Assembly (NCBI GenBank): GCA_017403185.1
Contig: JAFQON010000041.1
Location: 1 to 64,000, forward strand
Source: Clostridia bacterium
GTDB lineage: Bacteria > Bacillota > Clostridia > Oscillospirales > Acutalibacteraceae
Direction of reading: 5' to 3'
DNA: 64,000 nucleotides
Shown here: positions 17,235-25,550 of the stretch, piece after piece
Layout: each line of letters opens with the position of its first letter
How positions within the stretch are numbered: the first letter of the stretch is position 1
Notes under the pieces: model-generated
Databases searched by the model: none
Seen by the model: the letters and a program-made list of their open reading frames with translations, nothing else
What the model was told of the DNA's origin: nothing
Program-made: the position numbers and the translations under genes

Positions 17235-17275
17235 CAGCCGATTCGCAAAATGCGGATCGGCTGAAATTTTTATAT
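17235..17275. terminator. Bidirectional terminator between convergent genes
   Basis: CAGCCGAT (17235-17242) pairs with ATCGGCTG (17256-17263), with an inner CGCA/TGCG extension; an A-run lies to the left and AAATTTTTAT to the right, so it can serve both the plus-strand operon and the minus-strand LCP gene. Confidence 0.85.
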
Positions 17276-18238
17276 CGGCAGATATTCTTCGAAAAGCAGC
17301 TTTTTGATTTCGTAAAGGTCGGGCACGAGCACCATCATTCCGTTTATTGTTTCGTTTCTGTAGTTGCCTTGTGACGGAATTCCGTAGTTTTCAACCTTGA
17401 GCTCCGAAAGAGAGGCCGCAAGGCTTGCGGCAAATGAGAGCAGGTCCTCGTCTGCCATATCCGTCGTTATAAGCGGCAGAATTTCGCTCACAAGGCTCAT
17501 AAGCTCAGTCATTGATGAATCCTTCATTTTTGTGAATACCGAGCTTAAAACCTTGCGCTGCCTTTCGGTTCTTTGAAAATCGCTGTCAATTTTTCTTATC
17601 CGTGCGTATGTCAGTGCGTGTTCACCGTCAAGGAGGCAAACTCCTTCGTGTGCATCACCGCCCACTATTTTTGCCTCTGCAGCGGTAAGCTCAATATCAA
17701 CGCCGCCCAGAATGTCAATAATTTTCTCAAAGCTGTCAAAGTCAACCTCAAGGCAGCCGTCTGCGGTTATGCCGAAGTTTTGTTCAAAGGTTTGCCTGAT
17801 AAGCGGGAAGCCGCCGTAAGCATATGCGGCGTTCAGCCTGTTATCCGAATAGCCGGGAATCTGAACATAAAGGTCACGCAGAAATGAAATTACGGCAAGC
17901 TCATTTGTTTCGGGGTTGAACGAACAGAGAATCATTGTGTCAGCGCGCTGCCTGCCTTCACCGGGGCGTTTGTCCTGACCGATAAGAAGAATGTTGAAAA
18001 GTCCGCCGTTTTCTTTGGCTTTGAAGCTGTCACCGTTCCATTCAATCTCGTCGGGGCTTACGGTGTCGGTCAAAGCGGTGGTGTTTTGTGAGTTTTCCGT
18101 CACGGCAGATGACGAGGAGGTGTCTGCCCCCGTATTTGTTTTGTCTGAAGCGCAGTTGGTCAGAAGCACCGACATTCCGAATAAAAGCGCAGCCGTAACA
18201 ATCATGGATACAAAGGCTTTGAATTTTTTGGCTTTCAT
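17270..18238 (-). CDS. LytR-CpsA-Psr (LCP) family protein
   Basis: 322 residues from the ATG at 18238 (AGGTGA RBS); a longer frame to 18289 has no RBS. N-terminal hydrophobic segment (about 7-27) ends in LLTNC, so a lipidated Cys is conceivable though the -1 Asn is unusual; otherwise it is a signal anchor. Low-complexity Ser/Thr linker, then the LCP domain: LLIGQDKRPGEGRQRADTMI (conserved Arg/Asp for pyrophosphate binding), ISFLRDLYVQIPG, YAYGG and LTYARIRKIDSDFQRTERQR. LCP enzymes attach teichoic-acid-like or other glycopolymers to peptidoglycan on the outer face of the membrane. Confidence 0.9.
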   Translation of the reverse strand: MKAKKFKAFVSMIVTAALLFGMSVLLTNCASDKTNTGADTSSSSAVTENSQNTTALTDTVSPDEIEWNGDSFKAKENGGLFNILLIGQDKRPGEGRQRADTMILCSFNPETNELAVISFLRDLYVQIPGYSDNRLNAAYAYGGFPLIRQTFEQNFGITADGCLEVDFDSFEKIIDILGGVDIELTAAEAKIVGGDAHEGVCLLDGEHALTYARIRKIDSDFQRTERQRKVLSSVFTKMKDSSMTELMSLVSEILPLITTDMADEDLLSFAASLAASLSELKVENYGIPSQGNYRNETINGMMVLVPDLYEIKKLLFEEYLPI

Positions 18239-18292
18239 AATAATCACCTGAATTATAATTTGACATAGCAGCGGCAAAAGCCCTGCCAATGA

Positions 18293-18321
18293 ATTATAAT
18301 TCCGTGAAAAAATAATGTCAA
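18293..18321 (-). promoter_or_regulatory. Sigma-A promoter of the LCP gene
   Basis: On the minus strand TTGACA (18321-18316), 17 bp, TATAAT (18298-18293). A GAATTATAATTC palindrome covers the -10 and a near copy (GAATTATAATT) lies at 18250-18260 in the leader, a possible operator pair. Confidence 0.8.
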
Positions 18322-18567
18322 TATGCTCCCGGAAAAATCATATTGCACAGTTATAATACACAAAAATGCGACTTTAGATTTGTGCAAAACAGAGAAAACT
18401 AATTTTTTTGAAAAATTTTTGCGTAACATTTTGCGATTTTTGTCATTTGTATATGAGAGCAAAATTCAACAAGGGATATTTTGCTCTTTTGAATGCTTAA
18501 AATGACGAAAGAGTTGAGCCCGATGTTTTGATTACAAAACGGTATCAAACTATAACAAAACTGTAAT
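18322..18567. other. Intergenic region with an orphan terminator-like hairpin
   Basis: No gene. A perfect 10-bp stem (AGAGCAAAAT 18456-18465, ATTTTGCTCT 18478-18487) followed by TTTG would terminate plus-strand transcription, although no plus-strand gene lies upstream; a TATAAT at 18352-18357 lacks a good -35. A short RNA could be made here, but this is speculative. Confidence 0.35.
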
Positions 18568-18596
18568 TTGACACCGTTATTGCAGAATGATACAAT
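18568..18596 (+). promoter_or_regulatory. Sigma-A promoter of the M23 peptidase/lipoprotein genes
   Basis: TTGACA (18568-18573), exactly 17 bp, TACAAT (18591-18596). Initiation about 7 bp further would fall in the AGGAGA RBS (18599-18604). Confidence 0.8.
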
Positions 18597-18613
18597 TTAG
18601 GAGATGAAAAGTT

Positions 18614-20368
18614 TTGTTTAAAAAGAAAAAGGTAAAATTAATGGCTTTTGTTTCGCTGTTTCTTTGTTTTTTAACAGTTTTCAGCACAAGCTCGTTTGCA
18701 GTTAAGTCTCAACCCGATGAAGTTGTTGAAAGTATCTCTGTTTATAAGCAAAGCGGTATACTTGAAGGAGAAGAAATTCAGCTTAAAGCAAATGTTGAAG
18801 CAAGCAGTTCAATATTTGAGGCTGTTGAATGGAGTTCAAGCAATCCTGATGTGATATCCTGCACAAAGGGCGGAGAGATAGAAGGTCTTAAAGCAGGTGA
18901 AAAAGCAACAATAACCTGCAAAGCCAAACACGGTTCAAAAAAAGCAAGTATGACGGTTTACTGCGTTGAAAAAATCCCCCAAAAAGTGAAAGTATCATCA
19001 AAATATATATTTTTATTCACTTCACCGCGCCCCGGACCAGGAATAAAAGATGTGTGGTTTGATTGGTTTGACTATGCGAATATTTTTACATCCATTTTCA
19101 AAATGTTAGCAGGAATGCCTCAATATCATTTTGGTCATCAGGTAACCGCTTGCGGAAGAATTGATAATTATGTATACATAAGGTATGGAGAATCAAATGC
19201 GCAGGACGGCTTCGTGAAGTATTCAAGTATCAACGAAGAAATAGCAGGCTTTCTTAGTGTTACCCCGACCGATATGAATGTGTGGGGAAACGGTGTGGTG
19301 AATACGGATAAGAAGCTGACGGCAGACCGTGACAATGTAAAATGGTCATATGATAAAAATTATGTGGATTTTGATGAAGAAACGGGTCAGGTTATCGGAT
19401 TGAAACCCGGAGTAACAACAATAACCGCCAAAGCCGACGGAATGACCGCAAAATGCACGGTGCACCTGCTCTACAAATGGCCTCAGGCATGGGTGACGGA
19501 AACGAACAGGGCAACATCTCTTCGCAAAGCAATAGGTGACGGCTTTGAGTCGAAAAAGGATTTGGCAAAAGGCACTGAGGTCACGGTTTACGGTGATTCG
19601 GGTATGTCAGACGGTTGGGCTTTTGCTTGCTATGATGACGGAGAAAAAGAGTGGTGGGGGCATATTCCCATTGCCGATGTTTCGACCAAAGGAACCATTT
19701 CGCAATATAATAATATGACCACAACTATAGTAAAAAACGGAAAAGAAAAGAAAGTTCCTTGGGTTTGGCCGATGTATGACGAGTCGATAAAAAATATTAG
19801 CTCCCCTTATGGCCCGCGCAACATAACTTCTTCAGGAACCATACATCACAGAGGTTTTGATATCACAACAGGAAAAACCGGTGAAATAAAAGGAGAATAT
19901 GTTGTTGCGACTTGCTCAGGAACTGTTACAAAGATTTTTAAAAACACTTCTGATTGTGGGTATTGTATTTGTATAAGTACAGACTGCATTGATCCTATTA
20001 CAAACAAAAACATTTCAATTATATATATGCATTTGTTGAATGTTCCTCAATATGAAAATGGTGATAATATATTAAAGGGAGATCACATATCCGTTGGAAC
20101 GGTGATTGGTAAAGTCGGAAATTCTAACGGTAATACAGACTCTGGGATGGGATATCATTTGCATTTTGAAGCAAACAGTCAAAACGCTGCTGTCGGAGAT
20201 CCCGGAAGAAGTGACTTTACTTATACATTAAATCCGATGTACTTTTTTGTGGACAAAAATGTTACTTTCAGTAGCACAAATTCTTATAAAAAGTATGGCG
20301 GTTATTGGTATGATTTGAACGGAGGATATCAAAATGAAGAAATTTTTAAGTCTTATTTTAACTTTTAG
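18614..20368 (+). CDS. Secreted Big2-domain M23 metallopeptidase
   Basis: 584 residues with a TTG start at 18614, AGGAGA 9 bp upstream. Signal peptide with basic KKKKVK then a hydrophobic core ending near SSFA. Residues about 35-120 form a Big2-type Ig-like domain (EEIQLKANVE, VEWSSSNPDVIS, GLKAGEKATITCKA); a second Big2-like unit lies at about 210-275. The C-terminal M23 (LytM) domain has H411/H412-x3-D416 in HHRGFD and H515-L-H517 in YHLHFE, the full zinc-site signature, so it is predicted to be an active cell-wall endopeptidase. The region between includes an SH3-like part. The last 35 bp overlap the downstream lipoprotein start, so the RBS of that gene is inside this one. Confidence 0.9.
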   Translation: MFKKKKVKLMAFVSLFLCFLTVFSTSSFAVKSQPDEVVESISVYKQSGILEGEEIQLKANVEASSSIFEAVEWSSSNPDVISCTKGGEIEGLKAGEKATITCKAKHGSKKASMTVYCVEKIPQKVKVSSKYIFLFTSPRPGPGIKDVWFDWFDYANIFTSIFKMLAGMPQYHFGHQVTACGRIDNYVYIRYGESNAQDGFVKYSSINEEIAGFLSVTPTDMNVWGNGVVNTDKKLTADRDNVKWSYDKNYVDFDEETGQVIGLKPGVTTITAKADGMTAKCTVHLLYKWPQAWVTETNRATSLRKAIGDGFESKKDLAKGTEVTVYGDSGMSDGWAFACYDDGEKEWWGHIPIADVSTKGTISQYNNMTTTIVKNGKEKKVPWVWPMYDESIKNISSPYGPRNITSSGTIHHRGFDITTGKTGEIKGEYVVATCSGTVTKIFKNTSDCGYCICISTDCIDPITNKNISIIYMHLLNVPQYENGDNILKGDHISVGTVIGKVGNSNGNTDSGMGYHLHFEANSQNAAVGDPGRSDFTYTLNPMYFFVDKNVTFSSTNSYKKYGGYWYDLNGGYQNEEIFKSYFNF

Positions 20369-20463
20369 TTTGTTGTTTGTTATAACCTCTTGTGCACAGA
20401 ATACATCAAATGATAATTCTTATAACACAACAATACCTACAAATTCTTTTCATGAAACCGAAG
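20318..20463 (+). repeat. Direct repeat, copy 1 (RBS plus lipoprotein 5' end)
   Basis: 146 bp matching 21122-21267 with only three substitutions, covering the AACGGAGGATATC RBS region, signal peptide and first about 43 codons of two adjacent lipoprotein genes. Confidence 0.9.
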
Positions 20464-21068
20464 TTAACAGCAAAGAGCCATTAAAGATAAATGATGTTGG
20501 CGGCGGTAATTTACCTTTGACTAAATACAGAAGCATTTATTGTGATATTCCTAGACCATTTGCAAATCTTGTGGATCTTTATGAGTTTGAGAATTGGTAC
20601 GAAGATATTATGGAAAATGACCCCAATAAAACAGATATAATGCCAATGAAACTGTTTGTTCAGGAGTTCAATATTTCACGCGAAGATTTTGACAGAGCAA
20701 ATCTTGAGTTGACAAAAATAATTATCAGCGGATTCAAAGGTAAGCCGTTGATGAATCCACAGGATTTTGCAAATCAGGAAACCGATGAGGTTTACAACGC
20801 AGATATAATTTATACATTTGACGATGAATTGATTAACAATTACTATCTGAGCCACGAATATCCGTTTGTTTATATCTCCGACTATGAAAATGCCGTCTCA
20901 GACGGCACCTATCAGACACGCACAACTGATTGGATTGACATTGAACAAATGGAAGCGGAGATAATCGAAAAATACGGTGAAGCGGAAATTGTTATCGAAA
21001 CAACACCTGCAGAAGAAGCATCAACTGCCGCAGAAGATACTGCTATCCCCGAGGAAACAATTGCATAA
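20334..21068 (+). CDS. Lipoprotein, tandem copy 1
   Basis: 244 residues. Type II signal peptide: basic MKK, hydrophobic core, lipobox VITSC (Cys20), so predicted to be lipid-anchored outside the membrane. A Ser/Asn/Thr linker follows, then a globular part with ITKY-type motifs: LTKYRSIY, NPQDFANQE, NADIIYTFDDELIN, YYLSHEYPF, and a C-terminal WIDIEQMEAEIIEKYGEAE followed by an acidic Glu/Thr/Ala tail. No known domain recognised. The start codon lies within the M23 peptidase gene. It has a paralogue immediately downstream whose ends are nearly identical and whose centre differs. Confidence 0.85.
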   Translation: MKKFLSLILTFSLLFVITSCAQNTSNDNSYNTTIPTNSFHETEVNSKEPLKINDVGGGNLPLTKYRSIYCDIPRPFANLVDLYEFENWYEDIMENDPNKTDIMPMKLFVQEFNISREDFDRANLELTKIIISGFKGKPLMNPQDFANQETDEVYNADIIYTFDDELINNYYLSHEYPFVYISDYENAVSDGTYQTRTTDWIDIEQMEAEIIEKYGEAEIVIETTPAEEASTAAEDTAIPEETIA

Positions 21069-21121
21069 CCGTCAAAAAGTCTGCTTTTAGTTGGCGTTTA
21101 TCGGCACAGATGGTTAACTAA

Positions 21122-21267
21122 AACGGAGGATATCAAAATGAAGAAATTTTTAAGTTTTATTTTAACTTTTAGTTTGTTGTTTGTTATAACTTCTTGTGCA
21201 CAGAATACATCAAATGATAATTCTTATAATACAACAATACCTACAAATTCTTTTCATGAAACCGAAG
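21122..21267 (+). repeat. Direct repeat, copy 2 (RBS plus lipoprotein 5' end)
   Basis: Copy of 20318-20463 (offset 804 bp) with three substitutions; identity drops sharply after the codon for the Glu that precedes the globular region. Confidence 0.9.
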
Positions 21268-21872
21268 CTAACATCAAAGAGCCATTAACAATAAATGATA
21301 CTGGCGGCGGAGAATTGACTCTGCAAAAATACCGTTCAATTTATTACACTATTCCCTCACCGTTTTGGGATGTTGTTGATGAAAACAGCAGAGATGATAT
21401 ATACGGTGAATATTGGGAACAGCCATACAGCAAAATAAATATAATGCGTATGAGAATTTTTGTTGAGGAATATAATGTGCCTCGAGAAAAGTTTGATGCC
21501 GCAAATGCAGAGTGGGCAAGAATTGTTAAAGAAAAATTATATGGTTCTCCTGTAATTAATCCGCAAGACTATGCAAACCAAGAATTTGATGAAATATATA
21601 ATGCAGACATAATTTACACTTTTGACAACGAAATAATAAACGAATATTATTTAAGCCACGATTATCCCTATTGCTATGAGAGTGAGTATGAAGAAGCCGT
21701 TGCAAGCGGCGAATATACTTCAAAGACCGAAAAATGGATTGACATTGAACAAATGGAAGCGGAGATAATCGCAAAATACGGTGAAGCGGAGATTGTTGCC
21801 GAAACAACCACTGCAGAAGAAAGTTCAACTATTGCAGATAATACAACAATCCTCGAAGAAACAACAGCATAA
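21138..21872 (+). CDS. Lipoprotein, tandem copy 2
   Basis: 244 residues, same length as its upstream paralogue. The signal peptide, lipobox (ITSC) and Ser/Asn linker are virtually identical, as is the WIDIEQMEAEIIAKYGEAE block near the C-terminus, while the central about 150 residues share only a pattern (TLQKYRSIYY, NPQDYANQEFDE, NADIIYTFDNEIIN, YYLSHDYPY). This points to tandem duplication followed by divergence or conversion of the ends. It is 69 bp after copy 1, carries its own GGAGGA RBS copied from copy 1, and precedes a bidirectional hairpin. Function unknown; a partner of the M23 peptidase is plausible from position. Confidence 0.85.
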   Translation: MKKFLSFILTFSLLFVITSCAQNTSNDNSYNTTIPTNSFHETEANIKEPLTINDTGGGELTLQKYRSIYYTIPSPFWDVVDENSRDDIYGEYWEQPYSKINIMRMRIFVEEYNVPREKFDAANAEWARIVKEKLYGSPVINPQDYANQEFDEIYNADIIYTFDNEIINEYYLSHDYPYCYESEYEEAVASGEYTSKTEKWIDIEQMEAEIIAKYGEAEIVAETTTAEESSTIADNTTILEETTA

Positions 21873-21879
21873 AAATAAC

Positions 21880-21907
21880 TCAGGCTGTCTCGTAAGAGGC
21901 AGCCTGA
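21880..21907. terminator. Bidirectional hairpin between convergent genes
   Basis: TCAGGCTG / CAGCCTGA arms with an inner CTC-GTAA-GAG; the T-run is better on the minus strand (GTTATTTTTA). Confidence 0.65.
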
Positions 21908-21910
21908 ACT

Positions 21911-22249
21911 TCATTCAACCCATATTATCAATCGGTTATTGTCAAGAATACCGAAAAATACGATTAATCTTTCATAGAGCGGCTTTGCGGCATCTCCGAA
22001 GTGCTTTTCAACCGAAGCCGCAATGTCATAAACGCTGTTTTTGCCGTCGATTAACAGCCACACAAAGCTTCCCAAATCATCAAGATGAATATGACTGATA
22101 CGGGGCTTTTTGAAAAGAGTTTGTGCGATTTTATTCATAATGCCCCTGTTTTCGGCTTTCAGCGTCACAAGTCCGCTTTTATCGGCATCGTATGAAATAT
22201 GCGGCGGTATGCACGGGATTTTATCAAGATAATTTGTTCTCTTTTTCAT
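21911..22249 (-). CDS. PqqD-family protein (RRE-like winged helix)
   Basis: 112 residues from the ATG at 22249 (GGAG RBS); an upstream in-frame start at 22279 is possible. The core matches PqqD: a beta hairpin region, IHLDDLGSFVWLLIDG, then a helix SVYDIAASVEKHFGD and a final LYERLIVFFGILDNNRLI. PqqD-like proteins bind RiPP precursor peptides or occur as stand-alone small regulators. It overlaps the end of the OPT transporter gene by 26 bp and so is translated with it. Its leader-peptide partner, if any, is unknown; the SCIFF locus lies about 3 kb upstream on the same strand. Confidence 0.75.
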   Translation of the reverse strand: MKKRTNYLDKIPCIPPHISYDADKSGLVTLKAENRGIMNKIAQTLFKKPRISHIHLDDLGSFVWLLIDGKNSVYDIAASVEKHFGDAAKPLYERLIVFFGILDNNRLIIWVE

Positions 22250-24116
22250 GCTTTTTGCTCCGTGTTGAGAAAATGACAATCAGCAGAATAATTGCTATCA
22301 GAACTGCAGTGCCCGAGACGGCAGGGGGGATATTCAGCAGACCCGAAATGTCGATTGCCTTGTCTAATCCGAATACGGCAAGCAGTGCAAGAGCGATTCC
22401 CGCAATACCTTCACCTGCAATCATGCCTGAGCAAAAAAGTGTTCCCTTGCCTTCGCCGTTTTTGGATTTATCTGCGGCAAACCTTATTGCACCTCCCGTC
22501 ATAACGCACGCACTCAGATGAACGGGCAGATATATGCCTATCGCAAACGGAAGCACGGGTATTCCCGTGAGCTCCGCCGCAACGGCAATGAATACGCCGA
22601 TAAGCACAAGATTCCACGGCAGGCTGTTGTCGATAACCCCTTCAACAATCATTTTCATAAGTGTTGCCTGCGGTGCGGCAAGGGCATCCGTGCCGAAGCC
22701 CCACACACTGTCAAGCAGGTAAAGAGTGCCGCCGATTGCAAGTGCAGACGCTGAAACACCGATTATTTCCGCAATTTGCTGCTTTTTTGGTGTTGAGCCG
22801 AGAATATAACCTGTTTTCAAATCCTGAGAGGTGTCGCCTGCAATGGCAGCAACAATGCAGATGATTGAGCCTATGGCTATTGCGCTCACCATTGCCTGAG
22901 CACCCGTGCTGCCTGTGATTTTGAGAATAACCGTTGCAATAAGAAGGGTTGCTATTGCCATGCCCGAAACGGGGTTGTTGCTGCTGCCGACAAGACCGAC
23001 CATTCGTGATGATACGGCGGCAAAGAAAAATCCGAAAACAACAACAATAACTGCTCCCGTGAACGAAACAGGAATAGCGGGCACAAGCCACACTGCAACG
23101 GTAAGCGCTGCAATTGAAATCAGAACCGCTCTTGTGCCGATGCTTCTGCTTGTTCTTTCGTCTGTGCAAGTACTGCCGCCGATGCCTGCTACGGCGTCTT
23201 TAAAGGTGCGTGCAATAAGCGGAAAAGATTTGATAAGGCTTATTATTCCGCCTGCGGCAAGAGCACCTGCGCCGATATAGCGTATATATGCGCTCCATAT
23301 TGCGCCGGCTCCGCCCTGTGCATACATTTCACCCACAGGGATTTCACCGGGGTACAGCGTGAGCGTTTCTCCGAAAAGAACAATAACAGGTATCAGCACA
23401 AGCCAGCTGAGTATTCCGCCGCCGAACATATATGATGATATTTTTGGACCGCAGATGTAGCCCACGCTAATGACTGCGGGGTATATCTGTGTTCCGATTT
23501 CGCCTGCAAAGCCTTTGAATCTGAATGAGATTTCACCCGGAACAACCTTCAGACCGTCAATAAGAAATTTGAAAAAAGCGGCAATGCCCATTCCTGCAAA
23601 TACCGTTGATGCACTCGAACCGCTCTTTTCTCCCGAGAGTAAAACCTCTGCACAGGCGGTGCCCTCGGGATAGGGGAGAGTGCCGTGTTCCCTGACAATC
23701 AGTGCGTTGCGCAGCGGCACCATGAAAAATACTCCCAAAAGCCCTCCTATAAGAGCAATAAGGGCAATTTCAATAATATCGGGAGCTGTTGTTTTGCCTT
23801 CTTTTGCCCAAAGAAATAAAGCCGGCAGTGTGAAAATAGCTCCCGCAGCAAGAGATTCTCCTGCCGAGCCCATGGTTTGAACGATGTTGCTTTCAAGCAC
23901 CGAGTTTCTGCGCATAACAACTCTTAATATGCCCATTGCCATAACGGCAGCAGGGATTGATGCTGACACCGTTATGCCCACACGCAGCCCGAGATAAGCG
24001 TTTGCGGCACCGAAAACAACGGCAAGGATTACACCTGTTATTACAGATGTTGCTGTAAGCTCAGGCGTTATTTTGTCTGCTGATATATACGGTTTGAACT
24101 GTTTGTTTTCCTGCAT
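22224..24116 (-). CDS. OPT family oligopeptide transporter
   Basis: 630 residues with about 14-16 hydrophobic helices, the normal size for prokaryotic OPT (EspB/YSL-like) proteins. Characteristic parts: GAANAYLGLRVGITVSASIP near the N-terminus, NIVQTMGSAGESLAAGAIFT, LPYPEGTACAEVL and, towards the C-terminus, LPFAIGIYLPVHLSACVMTGG and CSGMIAGEGIAGI. OPT proteins are proton-coupled importers of oligopeptides or metal chelates. AAGGAG RBS 5 bp before the ATG. It is followed by the overlapping PqqD-like gene, an uncommon pairing. Substrate unknown. Confidence 0.93.
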   Translation of the reverse strand: MQENKQFKPYISADKITPELTATSVITGVILAVVFGAANAYLGLRVGITVSASIPAAVMAMGILRVVMRRNSVLESNIVQTMGSAGESLAAGAIFTLPALFLWAKEGKTTAPDIIEIALIALIGGLLGVFFMVPLRNALIVREHGTLPYPEGTACAEVLLSGEKSGSSASTVFAGMGIAAFFKFLIDGLKVVPGEISFRFKGFAGEIGTQIYPAVISVGYICGPKISSYMFGGGILSWLVLIPVIVLFGETLTLYPGEIPVGEMYAQGGAGAIWSAYIRYIGAGALAAGGIISLIKSFPLIARTFKDAVAGIGGSTCTDERTSRSIGTRAVLISIAALTVAVWLVPAIPVSFTGAVIVVVFGFFFAAVSSRMVGLVGSSNNPVSGMAIATLLIATVILKITGSTGAQAMVSAIAIGSIICIVAAIAGDTSQDLKTGYILGSTPKKQQIAEIIGVSASALAIGGTLYLLDSVWGFGTDALAAPQATLMKMIVEGVIDNSLPWNLVLIGVFIAVAAELTGIPVLPFAIGIYLPVHLSACVMTGGAIRFAADKSKNGEGKGTLFCSGMIAGEGIAGIALALLAVFGLDKAIDISGLLNIPPAVSGTAVLIAIILLIVIFSTRSKKHEKENKLS

Positions 24117-24202
24117 CTTAATCTCCTTTTTTCTATTTTATCAAACAATACAAACCATATTACACGAAAATTTCATATAACACAAATGTAAATAAAGGAA
24201 AC

Positions 24203-24233
24203 AAAAAAGGAACACCGATAATCAGCGTTCCTT
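24203..24233 (-). terminator. Rho-independent terminator overlapping the decarboxylase stop codon
   Basis: On the minus strand AAGGAAC pairs with GTTCCTT around a 13-nt loop and is followed by a run of T. The first arm and the TGA stop (24224-24222) of the upstream gene are inside the hairpin. Confidence 0.75.
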
Positions 24234-25550
24234 AATAACCGTTACATATTCAATTCCGTAGTATTCAAAGCATTTTACGGCACTTTTATCAATTTTTTCT
24301 CCGCAAACAACAATCGGCACTGCAGGCGGGCAGGCAACCGTTGCGGCAGCAAGAATTCTGCCTTCACTTTCGCTTGCACGGATTATTTCACTCGGAGAAA
24401 AAACAGCTTCTCTTATATTCATAACCTTTTCGGGAAGGGCAAAAGCAGGCGGGTTATCTGCGATGCTTTGCTTTTTTGGTATGGAAATCAGTGCTTTTTC
24501 AAGCGCTGCGAGCTCACTGTCACGGTTTTCGGGGGTGAGCATACACACGATAAAGTCTTTGTCTGCAAACTCGCAGACAAAATTTTCTTTTTCAAGAATA
24601 TCTGCTATTTCAGTACCGCAGTAACCGTATGGCTTTGCATTAAGGGTTATTTTTGTCGGCTCATTTCCGCAAAGAGTGAAGCCGTTTTGAATAAGTTTAT
24701 TTTTCAGTGATTGGACTTTTAAACAAAAACAGTCAAGCTTTTCTTTATATCCGTCTGCAATGTATTTGTTGGCGGCATCAAGCGACTGCATAATGAGATA
24801 TGACGGGCTTGTGGAGCCGAAAAGTGCAAGTGCCGTTTTTGCCTGCTTGGAAAGAGTGTCGTTTGATATGTGAAGATATGCGCCGCCTGTTAAAACGGGG
24901 AGAGTTTTGTGAGCGGAATCACAGCATATATCAGCACCTAAATCAATCGGATGAAGCGAGTCTTTCAGGAATTTAAGATAAGCACCGTGAGCGTTATCAA
25001 CAAGCAGCAGCACTCCGTGCTTTTTGCAAACAGCCGAGATTGCTTTTATATCAAGCACATTGCCGAGGTAGTCGGGGCTTGTGATGTATATGGCGGTAGG
25101 GGAATTGAGAGAAACAGATTTTTTTATATCCTCTGCCGTAACATTACATTTGAGGTATGAGCCGCCGTTTTCGGAGTGAAGCCACACAACATCGACATCG
25201 CACAGTGCCGCAGCGCTTAAAAAGGTTTTGTGCGCATTCCTGCCTGCTGCAATGAGCGGCTTTTTACCCTGCTGTTTTGCGTGCATTGAGGCAAGATAAA
25301 TCATTGCCCTGATGCACTGCGATGACCCTTCCGTTGAATAAAAAGTGTCACAGCCGAAGAGGAAAGAGGCGTTTTTTTCACTCTCTTTGATTATACCGCA
25401 GGCTTCGTAGAGACTGTCTGCACCGCCGATTTCTGTTATATCCTTCTCTTCAAAGCCGAGAAATCCCAGACCCTTGTGCCCCGGCATATGCAGGCGCACA
25501 GAGTGTTTTTTTGCATATTCATTTACAAAATCGCAAATTGGAGTGTTCAT
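24222..25550 (-). CDS. Orn/Lys/Arg decarboxylase-family PLP enzyme
   Basis: 442 residues, fold-type I PLP protein of the short clostridial/Bacillus type (YaaO/SpeA-like). The N-terminus has LHMPGHKG, typical of this family; then GGADSLYEA, FYSTEGSSQCIRAMI, the cofactor-binding VDNAHGAYL, and DSAHKTLPVLTGGAYLH with the Schiff-base Lys in SAHKTLP. The C-terminal small domain is reduced. All catalytic motifs are intact. The substrate (arginine, lysine or ornithine) cannot be told. Its ATG overlaps the stop of the SCIFF maturase (TAATG), so the two are translationally coupled. Confidence 0.9.
   Translation of the reverse strand: MNTPICDFVNEYAKKHSVRLHMPGHKGLGFLGFEEKDITEIGGADSLYEACGIIKESEKNASFLFGCDTFYSTEGSSQCIRAMIYLASMHAKQQGKKPLIAAGRNAHKTFLSAAALCDVDVVWLHSENGGSYLKCNVTAEDIKKSVSLNSPTAIYITSPDYLGNVLDIKAISAVCKKHGVLLLVDNAHGAYLKFLKDSLHPIDLGADICCDSAHKTLPVLTGGAYLHISNDTLSKQAKTALALFGSTSPSYLIMQSLDAANKYIADGYKEKLDCFCLKVQSLKNKLIQNGFTLCGNEPTKITLNAKPYGYCGTEIADILEKENFVCEFADKDFIVCMLTPENRDSELAALEKALISIPKKQSIADNPPAFALPEKVMNIREAVFSPSEIIRASESEGRILAAATVACPPAVPIVVCGEKIDKSAVKCFEYYGIEYVTVIKER

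Noticed and set aside
22711..23169. Cys/His-rich ORF overlapping the OPT transporter
   Set aside because: Alternative-frame artefact of the OPT membrane helices; composition is biased and no RBS is present.
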